Part shown: in pieces, positions 17,526 through 24,089 of the stretch | Layout of the letters: every line of letters begins with the position of its first letter | Numbering within the stretch: position 1 is the stretch's first letter | Assembly: GCA_020638975.1 (NCBI GenBank) | Contig: JACKHN010000042.1 | Span: forward strand, 1 to 46,189 | DNA length: 46,189 nucleotides | Direction of reading: 5' to 3' | Source: Planctomycetaceae bacterium | GTDB lineage: Bacteria > Planctomycetota > Planctomycetia > Pirellulales > Pirellulaceae | Notes under the pieces: generated by a model | Database searches by the model: none | What the model saw: the letters and a program-made list of their open reading frames with translations, nothing else | Told to the model about the DNA's origin: nothing | Translations under genes and position numbers: made by a program

Positions 17526-18023
17526 CTATTCGTGTCGCATCAACGCTTGACCGCTAAGCTGAACACCATTCAGTACCGAGAAAGGAATTAACGCGATGTC
17601 GTTGTACGCGACCGACGCTCGGATCAAAAACAACTGCCGTGGTTCGATATCGTCCAATTCAACATCGGACAGCGCGGCATAGTTCGCTGCGGAAGTGGGA
17701 TACGGACCTGATGTATCAAAGACACTGGCGTCTTTCACAATCACCGTTAGATCTGCCGTGTCTAGCGCCGCCGAAAGAATCTCCTCGACGCGAGCGGTTG
17801 CCTCGGCTGTCGTGACGTCCTCCGTAGAACCAAGTCTAGCGCCGGTTCGACATGCTGTTTTGAGCATGTTCGAGACGAGTTGCAGTCGTCCGTACTCGAC
17901 GATGCCGAAGACAAAGGTGAAGAAGACGGGAAGCACCATCGCAAACTCAACCAACGTCGTCCCACGACGATTGGGTTGCACACGGCGTGTGCGGCGCGAA
18001 TTGTGGCGCGTGACCGACTTCAT
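17526..18023 (-). CDS. TadE-family pilus assembly-like protein, riboswitch-proximal
   Basis: A 165-aa TadE-type pseudopilin: basic N-terminus, GTTLVEFAMVLPVFFTFVFGIVEYGR with the conserved Glu, then a segment in which the usual REGAR becomes CRTGARLGS. The C-terminal domain is short and beta-rich. The ORF is open upstream to 18152, but that part runs through the riboswitch, and GAGG lies about 9 nt before the ATG at 18023, so I start there. It is the first gene of the leftward operon. A strong hairpin (18061-18084) and a c-di-GMP-I aptamer (18112-18212) lie in its leader. Confidence 0.88.
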   Translation of the reverse strand: MKSVTRHNSRRTRRVQPNRRGTTLVEFAMVLPVFFTFVFGIVEYGRLQLVSNMLKTACRTGARLGSTEDVTTAEATARVEEILSAALDTADLTVIVKDASVFDTSGPYPTSAANYAALSDVELDDIEPRQLFLIRASVAYNDIALIPFSVLNGVQLSGQALMRHE

Positions 18024-18060
18024 GCGGACAACCTCAGGCGAACAGTTGGCACGTGTCGGC

Positions 18061-18084
18061 GTCGCGCACACAAAAGTGCGCGAC
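18061..18084 (-). promoter_or_regulatory. Strong leader hairpin between riboswitch and start codon
   Basis: A perfect 9-bp stem (GTCGCGCAC / GTGCGCGAC) with a 6-nt loop in the leader RNA of the leftward operon. No U-tract follows, so it is not a standard terminator. It could be part of the riboswitch expression platform or an mRNA stability element. The rightward leader has no equivalent. Confidence 0.6.
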
Positions 18085-18111
18085 ACCCCCACGGCATGGG
18101 TGGAACGGATG

Positions 18112-18212
18112 ATCCCTTTCGGCGGCCTGGCGATCTCGGAATTGAGACCCATGGCTTTGCGCCCCGGCCTCGCGACCGGTTTGCCTTTGTCGAGGAACTC
18201 TGCCTGAGTTCC
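18112..18212 (-). promoter_or_regulatory. Cyclic-di-GMP-I (GEMM) riboswitch, leftward
   Basis: On the minus strand the leader reads GGCAAACC, a stem capped by the GNRA loop GCGA, then GGGGCGCAAAGCC, a second stem (GGGTCTC...GAGATC), then GCCAGGCCGCCGAAA. These are the conserved blocks of the GEMM-I aptamer, with one change from the usual GGGACGCAAAGC. P1 pairs GTTCCT with AGGGAT. By hand alignment to the Vibrio Vc2 aptamer, the ligand-contacting G20 and A47 are conserved and the C92 position is C. A 5' hairpin GGAACTC-AGGCA-GAGTTCC overlaps the P1 strand. It lies in the leader of the tadE-tadE-tadG operon, 89 nt before the first start codon. Confidence 0.9.
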
Positions 18213-18248
18213 GCGGACGAGAACTATTAAATTAGATGTGCATTAAAA

Positions 18249-18277
18249 CAAATAGGTTGATAATTGGTGTTTGTCAA
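18249..18277 (-). promoter_or_regulatory. Candidate sigma-70-type promoter for the leftward Tad operon
   Basis: On the minus strand: -35 TTGACA (18277-18272), 17-bp spacer, -10 TATTTG (18254-18249). Transcription would start near 18242, about 30 nt before the riboswitch hairpin. The region is AT-rich. The first ten bases, TTGACAAACA, recur at 18999 before the other riboswitch. Confidence 0.55.
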
Positions 18278-18423
18278 ATCGGACCACGACGTTTCTCATT
18301 ACGATTCACGAATTCAGCCTCACTCGCATTAACCATGTGCTACGGTTGCAAAGACTCGTGAAACGAGGGGTGGCGTGCGCGAGCATCTAAGCAGGAGCCG
18401 GTTTCTTGATGAGGACAGAAACG

Positions 18424-19002
18424 ATGACGACCGGAAAACGACGACATAAACTGTATGCCGACCGCAAGTTGCAGGGCGCTTTGCTCGCTCATGCCGCAAT
18501 CTATTGGTTCTATTGCTTGTTCTCCGTGACAATGATCGCTGTCTGCTGGATCATCTTTACGAAACAACCCGAATCGTCCGCCGAATTGTTTACCCAGCTG
18601 TGGCTGAATTGTGGACCGGCGTTGCTGGGATCAGTGCTACTACTTCCGCTCGTCATGCTGGATTGCTTGCGATTAAGCAACCGCTTCGCCGGGCCGATGG
18701 TCAGGATGCAACGACTGATGCAAGAACTTGCCGACGGCGAGACGCCACCTCCCTTCGCATTACGCCCTGGCGACTATTGGACAGATTTCGCCAATAATAT
18801 GAACCTCGTCATGGCGCGACTTCGCGACCAGGAGACGAAATCGAATCAACCCTCGCCGGCCCCGCCGGTAACCGTTGAAGCAAGCGAAGTGCAATTGGAT
18901 CTCAGCGAATTGGAATCCGATTCAGCCGTCGCAGCCACCGCGATCGCGCCACTTGAAGGCGAGAGCATCGCGAAAAGTATCTATTCCGATTTGTCGATTT
19001 GA
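18424..19002 (+). CDS. HAMP-domain membrane protein without output domain
   Basis: A 192-aa inner-membrane protein. A basic N-terminus (MTTGKRRHKLYADRKLQG) is followed by two TM helices (about residues 22-50 and 62-83), a HAMP-like linker (SNRFAGPMVRMQRLMQEL...PPFALRPGDYWTDFANNMN) and a low-complexity tail with no catalytic or receiver domain. The N-terminus and HAMP block resemble stand-alone HAMP proteins found in planctomycetes and deltaproteobacteria. I place the start at ATG 18424 (GAGGA 8 nt upstream); ATG 18409 is possible. It sits between two c-di-GMP riboswitches and their Tad-like operons. Its stop codon overlaps the candidate rightward promoter. A role in sensing or positioning is inference. 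Confidence 0.8.
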   Translation: MTTGKRRHKLYADRKLQGALLAHAAIYWFYCLFSVTMIAVCWIIFTKQPESSAELFTQLWLNCGPALLGSVLLLPLVMLDCLRLSNRFAGPMVRMQRLMQELADGETPPPFALRPGDYWTDFANNMNLVMARLRDQETKSNQPSPAPPVTVEASEVQLDLSELESDSAVAATAIAPLEGESIAKSIYSDLSI

Positions 19003-19031
19003 CAAACAGCCACTCCTGACGTAGCTATTTA
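18999..19031 (+). promoter_or_regulatory. Candidate promoter for the rightward riboswitch transcript
   Basis: TTGACA at 18999-19004 matches the -35 consensus and overlaps the stop codon of the HAMP gene. A -10 is less clear: TAGCTA at 17-bp spacing or TATTTA at 21 bp. TTGACAAACA is shared with the leftward promoter, which supports a common origin. Confidence 0.4.
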
Positions 19032-19052
19032 AATAGCACTTCGGCATGTTTC

Positions 19053-19151
19053 GGAACTCGGGCAGAGTTCCTCGACAAAGGCAAACCGGTCGCGAGGCCG
19101 GGACGCAAAGCTATGGGTCTCATTCGAGATCGCCAAGTTGCCGAAAGGAAT
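19053..19151 (+). promoter_or_regulatory. Cyclic-di-GMP-I (GEMM) riboswitch, rightward
   Basis: Reads GGCAAACC, a GCGA-capped stem, GGGACGCAAAGC (exact consensus), a second stem GGGTCTC-ATTC-GAGATC, then GCCAAGTTGCCGAAAGG. P1 pairs GTTCCT (19067-19072) with AGGAAT (19146-19151). The base preceding CAAACC is G, as in c-di-GMP-selective aptamers; A47 and C92 equivalents are also present by hand alignment. A hairpin GGAACTC-GGGCA-GAGTTCC (19053-19071) shares bases with the P1 5' strand. It is nearly identical to the leftward copy, so one probably arose by duplication. It ends 69 nt before the next start codon. An ATG at 19113 lies inside the aptamer and is not a start. Confidence 0.93.
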
Positions 19152-19220
19152 TCACGTCGCGACATTCAACATTGCGCCCGCATCGTTGTATGTCTACATC
19201 TCTCGCCTGAGGTACTTTCT

Positions 19221-19880
19221 ATGACGCCTCGTAGCTATCCGTGGGCGCATGCGCCGAGATCATTTCTCTCGACCATGTTCGTCCTTGCTCTTGTGGCCAA
19301 GTCACTTCCAGGGTTTTCATCCGAACCAATTTCGGTCGTCGGCATCGAAGAGGATTGGGAGTTGGTCGTCGAGAGCCCCGACCCAAACAGCACGGCACCA
19401 CAAGTCAGCTGCACCATCTCGCCACTATCGCATGTCGACTCGATTCACGCGGCCTTCGAGCTAAACCACCAAAGTCAGCCGGAGTTCACCGCAGGTGGCT
19501 TGCAACTTCAAGTGTGGAACGACGAGCAGCCGCTCAGCTCTCGCAAGTTCCCCAATACCGGCGTCCTGTCCCATGACAACGAGGTTGTGCGCTGGACACA
19601 GTCCCTGACGCTCGACGATGGCACACTCACATTTGAGATCTCGAATGGTACATCGACAACCTGGGGCCAATTCGGCGGCCAGGGATATCTGAAGGCGAGT
19701 CTCTCGACCAATTTGGTAAGTCTCAATGGCTACGACCCTGCGGTATCCGTCCAGAACTCTGGCGTCGCGTATGCCGGCAATCGAGTGACAAAGCTCGTGC
19801 TCAAACGAGTTCGAGCCACGCTCTCGACGGGCGAGGTGATTGAAGACCCAACTGAGCGATTCGTTCATACCCGCGATTAA
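19221..19880 (+). CDS. Secreted protein of unknown function in the c-di-GMP-controlled operon
   Basis: A 219-aa protein with an N-terminal hydrophobic segment (about residues 14-34, SFLSTMFVLALVAKSLPGFSS) that fits a signal peptide. The mature part is beta-rich with many Ser/Thr/Asn (WELVVESPDP, FEISNGTSTTWGQFGGQGYLKASLSTNLVSL) and ends in a basic-acidic tail. No family recognised; it could be a pilus-associated or surface subunit. The ORF is open back to 19113, but that is within the riboswitch, and TGAGGT lies about 9 nt before ATG 19221. It lies 40 bp before the tadG-like gene and shares its leader. Confidence 0.75.
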   Translation: MTPRSYPWAHAPRSFLSTMFVLALVAKSLPGFSSEPISVVGIEEDWELVVESPDPNSTAPQVSCTISPLSHVDSIHAAFELNHQSQPEFTAGGLQLQVWNDEQPLSSRKFPNTGVLSHDNEVVRWTQSLTLDDGTLTFEISNGTSTTWGQFGGQGYLKASLSTNLVSLNGYDPAVSVQNSGVAYAGNRVTKLVLKRVRATLSTGEVIEDPTERFVHTRD

Positions 19881-19920
19881 GCTTCGCTCTCTCCCCCTTT
19901 GAACTAACTTGAGGCAGATC

Positions 19921-21060
19921 ATGAAACGTCGTCAATTCAGTCGCAAACGTAAAGGCAATATCCTCGTCCTCAGCGCAGTGATGATGGTCATGGTCATGGC
20001 GATGTTGGCACTCTCCATCGACCTTGGCTATCTGTATGTGGCGCGAGAAGAGATGCAACGGTCAGCCGACTCGGCGGCGCTCGCGGCCGCTTGGGATCTC
20101 GTCGATAGTGGAGCTCTCACCGGTGATAGCAACGTCTACGTGATGGAAGAGAGTGCACGCTCGCGAGCAACTCAGTATGCGGCCTTGAATCAAGTCCTGC
20201 GTCAGTCACCAGCTCTCGCAAACGAAGATGTCGTCGTGGGATTTTTGCCGAATCCTTCCGATCCCGCGGCAGCGATTGATGTAAGCGGTACGAACATGCC
20301 AAACACCGTTTGGGTTCGTGTCCGCAGGACGGAAGCTCAGAACGGCAAGATTCCGTTCTTCATCGCAAACGTATTGGGAATTGATAGTATCGGGGCAGAA
20401 GTCGAGGCGACGGCGGCTCTGCTGAATAGCTTTCAAGGGTTCCAAACACCGGCAAGTGGCGGCAACCTTGAGATGCTGCCCTTCGCGCTTGACCAAAACA
20501 CTTGGAACGATCTCGTGAACGGAATCGGCACCGACGATTGGAAGTGGGACGCTGAAATGGGGCAGGTGCAAGCAGGCGCGGACGGCATCCTCGAGTTCAA
20601 TCTCTATCCACAAGGAACCGGTTCGCCCGGGAACCGCGGAACGATCGACATCGGCAGCAACAACAACAGCACCGCCGACATCGCTCGGCAAATCGTCGAA
20701 GGCGTCTCTCCGTCAGACCTGTCCTATCACGGTGGCAAACTGGAATTCGACAGCAACGGCGAACTGCCGCTAAACGGCGACACAGGAATCAGTGCCGGCG
20801 TCAAAGACGAATTGGAATCGATTAAAGGCCAACCAAGAATCATCCCCATCTTCAGCCAGGTCACCGGTCCCGGTAATAACGCGATGTATACGATCGTCCA
20901 ATTCGCCGGAATCCGGATCATGGAAGTGAAACTCACCGGAAAACAGTCCGGCAAACGTGTCATCGTACAACCGGCGAACATTGTGGCTCGGGGCGGTATC
21001 CCCTCGCCGACAAGTGGCACGACGGCGTTTGTCTACTCGCCCGTCTGGCTCATTCGGTAA
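19921..21060 (+). CDS. TadG-like (Tad domain) pilus assembly protein
   Basis: A 379-aa protein with a basic start (MKRRQFSRKRKG) and hydrophobic helix NILVLSAVMMVMVMAMLALSIDLGYLY. This is followed by VAREEMQRSADSAALAAAWDL, the hallmark of the TadE/G-like Tad domain. The region after residue 160 is extracytoplasmic, with an Asn/Gly-rich stretch, and has no vWA MIDAS motif, unlike the leftward TadG. TTGAGG lies 6-9 nt before ATG 19921, preferred over 19909. It is the second gene behind the rightward riboswitch. No TadA ATPase, TadB/C or Flp pilin gene is in the window. Confidence 0.85.
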   Translation: MKRRQFSRKRKGNILVLSAVMMVMVMAMLALSIDLGYLYVAREEMQRSADSAALAAAWDLVDSGALTGDSNVYVMEESARSRATQYAALNQVLRQSPALANEDVVVGFLPNPSDPAAAIDVSGTNMPNTVWVRVRRTEAQNGKIPFFIANVLGIDSIGAEVEATAALLNSFQGFQTPASGGNLEMLPFALDQNTWNDLVNGIGTDDWKWDAEMGQVQAGADGILEFNLYPQGTGSPGNRGTIDIGSNNNSTADIARQIVEGVSPSDLSYHGGKLEFDSNGELPLNGDTGISAGVKDELESIKGQPRIIPIFSQVTGPGNNAMYTIVQFAGIRIMEVKLTGKQSGKRVIVQPANIVARGGIPSPTSGTTAFVYSPVWLIR

Positions 21061-21113
21061 CGGACCGCAAAGCGATTTTGATTACATTCGTTTTCGCGCG
21101 GCGGCCCTTCGCC

Positions 21114-21605
21114 TTAGAATAACGGCGGCTTGCCAAGCTGGCGACGTAAGACCGCCCATTGGCCCGCGTGCATGATCCAATGGCTGCCTTGCATGCTAAA
21201 CGCGGCGGCAACGTTGGGGGCATAGCCTTGCATCGACTCGGGCGAAGCCTTGTCGAGATCTTCGTCCGATAGTTTGGCCAATGCGGCCAACGTTCCGGCT
21301 CGTTGTTCTTGATAGATCCGCAGTAATTCCTCCTTGGAATCGAATGCACTCGCGTCGTCAGACTTGGCCGTTTCCTTGCCGTACCGCTCGCCAAAGCCCT
21401 CCGGCAACGCCGGCATTGATCCAGGCACGACGCCGTTGATCATCATGTTCTCGGATGCAATCAGGTGTCCGATCTGCCATTTCAGGTGGTTGCACTCAGG
21501 GTGCGGGCGCTGCATCAATTGCTCGTCGGTCAAGTCCTGCAAGTAAGACATCGAGATCATGTCGCCCATATTGATTGACAATGTGATTGCGTCGCGTGAG
21601 TTCAT
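21114..21605 (-). CDS. DinB-like family protein
   Basis: A 163-aa four-helix-bundle protein of the DinB_2 type. The usual metal-ligand positions are present: H47 in KWQIGHLIAS, and the pair in HWIMHAGQW near residues 138-142. Other members act as metal-dependent thiol or transferase enzymes, but many have no known substrate. The start is ATG 21605 with GGAGAGG about 6 nt upstream; the ORF open to 21989 overlaps the divergent antiporter gene and is not used. It converges with the tadG-like gene, 53 bp apart. Confidence 0.88.
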   Translation of the reverse strand: MNSRDAITLSINMGDMISMSYLQDLTDEQLMQRPHPECNHLKWQIGHLIASENMMINGVVPGSMPALPEGFGERYGKETAKSDDASAFDSKEELLRIYQEQRAGTLAALAKLSDEDLDKASPESMQGYAPNVAAAFSMQGSHWIMHAGQWAVLRRQLGKPPLF

Positions 21606-21809
21606 CGTTGCCTCTCCATCTGTTTTCAGCGGTGTAATCGTTGCACGTCGAACTGATTTTGCCACACATCGCCGTGTTTCGCTATGGCGTGGTCGGCGGC
21701 GATCTAAGATAGAGAGGCTGGGCAAAGCGGCATTCCCGATTAGTTCGGTTCGGAGTAGAACATTGCTGCGCTCTATCGGTCGCAATATGCAATATATGGA
21801 GAAGGCCTG

Positions 21810-23507
21810 TTGGGTGAGTTCATGGGTGAGTTCGATCTGCATATCGCGAGTACACTCGGGCTGCTGCTGGGCGTTTGCCTCGCGGCGGGCGTGTTCGCCG
21901 ATATGCTGCATCTGCCCAAGGTGACCGCGTATCTGCTCGTCGGATTGCTCGTGGGCCCGAGCGTGCTGGATTGGATTCCCGAGGGCCATGTCGAGCTGTT
22001 TGAGCCTGTCTTAAAGATGGCAATGGCTGTCGTCTTGTTCAACCTCGGCTGTGAATTCACCTTCACCAAGGTACGCCGAGTGGCAGCGCATTGTCTCGCG
22101 CTCTCAGCGTCCGAGATCACGGTGACTTGCTGCTTTGTTACCGTGGGACTGTGGTTGTTCGGTTGCTCAGGCAGCATGGCGCTGCTGCTTGGTTGTCTCG
22201 CGGTAGCTACGGCTCCTGCCACGACAATCCTGGTATTGAAGGAGTTTCGTTCCGAAGGGCCTGTCACCGAGAGTACGGGTTTTCTGGTCGCGATGAATAA
22301 CTTCGCGTGCATTGTCCTGTTCGAATTGGGATTCCTCACGATCCAACTCGTGCAGGGCAAGCTTCATGTTCCGCTCGGTCATCAGCTCGCTATCTTGCTA
22401 CAGAACATTGCCGGTTCGATGGCCCTGGGTGTGGCGGGCGGTTTAATCGTCAGCTACGGTTGCGGCTTACTCAACATGAAGCGTTGGCTGGTGCTGCTGG
22501 TTGCCACGACGACTTTCCTGCTTGGAATCTGCGAAACGTTTCACATCCCTTATATGCTGACATTTCTCGTGATGGGCGTGACCGTGGCAAACACGGCAGA
22601 GATGAAAAGTAAGATCGTCGACGAGTTGGATCACTTGTCAGGTCTATTGGCCGTGCTGTTCTTTGCTGCACATGGAACCGAATTGGACGTGAATGCATTC
22701 ATCGAGGTTGGCAAGATCGGCGCAATCTACATCGTCTGTCGCCTTGCGGGCAAATGGCTGGGAGTCTACGGCGCGGCACGAGCGACGCGGCAACCTTTGG
22801 AAGTCCGACACTGGTTGGGGAGTTGTCTGTTCGCACAAGCAGGCGCCGCGATCGCGTTGGCGACCATCGCCGTTCACCGCGATCCCGTTCTGGGCAAGCC
22901 GATCCAAGACATCATTTTGGGGTCGGTGGTTGTGTTCGAGATCATTGGTCCGCTCTTCATCCGGCAGTCGCTGATTCGCACCGGCGAGGTACCGTTGGCC
23001 CAAGCAATTCACCACACGAGCAGCACACCTCTCGAACAAATTCGGGCTGTGGCAGACCGATTCCGGACTGCGGTGAGCAAGTCGACGACAACGAACTCTA
23101 CAACGACCAATGTGAAGGTCAGCGATTTGCTCCGCAAAAGCAAAGGGCTGAATCAGTCAGCCAGCTTCGAGGCGATCATCGCATACATCGAGCACAGTCA
23201 CGACAACACTTACCCCGTCGTTAACGATCGGATGCAAGTGGTCGGCGTAATCCGCTATCCGCTGTTGAGCAACGTGATGTTCGATAACAGCGTCACGAAG
23301 CTCGTTCGCGCTGAAGACCTAGCGTCCGATACCGACGCCTTCCTCTATCCCGATCAGCCGGCGACAGACGCGTTCGAGTTGTTTCAGGCCGAAACGGACG
23401 ATTGCATTCCCGTGGTAACACGCGAGGGAGGCAACGAGTTACTAGGCGTCGTTCGTCGCAGTGATGTTATGCACGCGCTGATTACGCAACATCGCAAGTC
23501 GAAGTAG
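21810..23507 (+). CDS. Cation:proton antiporter with C-terminal CBS domains
   Basis: A 565-aa protein. Residues 8-390 form a CPA2-type Na+/H+ or K+/H+ exchanger domain with about 12 TM helices (LLGVCLAAGVFADMLHLPKVTAYLLVGLLVGP is the typical first hairpin). Residues 430-560 contain two CBS-like repeats ending in VVTREGGNELLGVVRRSDVMHALI, which probably bind nucleotide and gate the transporter. No TrkA/KTN domain is seen. The TTG at 21810 has GGAGAAGG just upstream; ATG 21822 is an alternative start. Ion specificity cannot be read from the sequence. Confidence 0.88.
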   Translation: MGEFMGEFDLHIASTLGLLLGVCLAAGVFADMLHLPKVTAYLLVGLLVGPSVLDWIPEGHVELFEPVLKMAMAVVLFNLGCEFTFTKVRRVAAHCLALSASEITVTCCFVTVGLWLFGCSGSMALLLGCLAVATAPATTILVLKEFRSEGPVTESTGFLVAMNNFACIVLFELGFLTIQLVQGKLHVPLGHQLAILLQNIAGSMALGVAGGLIVSYGCGLLNMKRWLVLLVATTTFLLGICETFHIPYMLTFLVMGVTVANTAEMKSKIVDELDHLSGLLAVLFFAAHGTELDVNAFIEVGKIGAIYIVCRLAGKWLGVYGAARATRQPLEVRHWLGSCLFAQAGAAIALATIAVHRDPVLGKPIQDIILGSVVVFEIIGPLFIRQSLIRTGEVPLAQAIHHTSSTPLEQIRAVADRFRTAVSKSTTTNSTTTNVKVSDLLRKSKGLNQSASFEAIIAYIEHSHDNTYPVVNDRMQVVGVIRYPLLSNVMFDNSVTKLVRAEDLASDTDAFLYPDQPATDAFELFQAETDDCIPVVTREGGNELLGVVRRSDVMHALITQHRKSK

Positions 23508-23536
23508 CTCGCAGCGAAGATGGCCCCGGGGCAAGA

Positions 23537-23636
23537 GGTATTGGTACAGTTTGAAATTCCGGAAAGTAGGACGGGCACTCTTGCCCGTCTTTTGTCGGGC
23601 AGGAGTGCCCGACTTACGGCAAAGTGTACCACTACC
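23537..23636 (+). mobile_element. MITE family A, copy 2 (100 bp, 8-bp target duplication)
   Basis: Flanked by the perfect direct repeat GGGCAAGA (23529-23536 and 23637-23644). Ends GGTATTGGTAC...GTACCACTACC are inverted repeats. Internal hairpins ACGGGCACTCTTGCCCGT and GTCGGGCAGGAGTGCCCGAC. It lies between the antiporter and the SMR transporter gene. Confidence 0.9.
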
Positions 23637-23717
23637 GGGCAAGACCTCTCGGATGCTGGTCCGGATAACTGTGTTATCATAGAGCGGTCCGATCGTTCGC
23701 TTCTTAAGGAACCAAAC

Positions 23718-24038
23718 ATGGGTTGGGTATATTTACTGATCGCGAGTGTCTTCGAAGTGACGTGGGTCGTCAGCATGAAATACAGCGACGGATTCACGCG
23801 TCTTTGGCCAAGCATTGTCACACTGGTCGCCACTGCGATCAGCTTCGTGTTGCTCGCTCAAGCCGTTCGAACATTACCCGTTTCCACCGGATACATCGTG
23901 CTGAACGGCGTCGGAGCCGTGGGGGCCGCGATCTTCGGGGTCTTTCTCTTCGGAGAATCGGCCCACCCGTTTCGCATCGCCTGTGTCGTTCTTGTTTTGG
24001 CAGGCATCGTGGGATTGAGAATTCCAATGTCCCAATGA
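23718..24038 (+). CDS. sugE: SMR family transporter, SugE/Gdx-like
   Basis: A 106-aa protein with four TM helices of the small multidrug resistance family. The catalytic Glu is E13 in ASVFEVTW. FEVTW, MKYSDGFTRLWPS and GVGAVGAAIFG...GESAHPFR...AGIVGLR follow the SugE (guanidinium exporter) pattern more closely than EmrE. One deviation: the TM3 block usually reading AYAVWTGIGAVG is GYIVLNGVGAVG, so specificity could differ. AAGGA lies 7 nt before the ATG; the longer ORF from 23520 runs through the MITE and is not used. Confidence 0.88.
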   Translation: MGWVYLLIASVFEVTWVVSMKYSDGFTRLWPSIVTLVATAISFVLLAQAVRTLPVSTGYIVLNGVGAVGAAIFGVFLFGESAHPFRIACVVLVLAGIVGLRIPMSQ

Positions 24039-24089
24039 AAGCGACGGTTTCGCCACACAGCTTGACCGTGGGATGCGAGGCGTCTTTAC

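Noticed and set aside
18024..18152. Upstream extension of the first tadE-like gene
   Set aside because: It runs through the riboswitch and leader hairpin; ATG 18023 has GAGG upstream and a normal TadE N-terminus.
18342..18368. CGTGAAACGAGGG motif resembling the IS4-element left junction (12083-12095)
   Set aside because: It is a short self-complementary stretch (CTCGT-GAA-ACGAG) with no terminal repeat or second end nearby; probably coincidence.
19113..19220. In-frame upstream extension of the secreted protein
   Set aside because: Its ATG is inside the c-di-GMP aptamer (the base-paired GGGTCTC region); the later ATG at 19221 has a Shine-Dalgarno-like TGAGGT.
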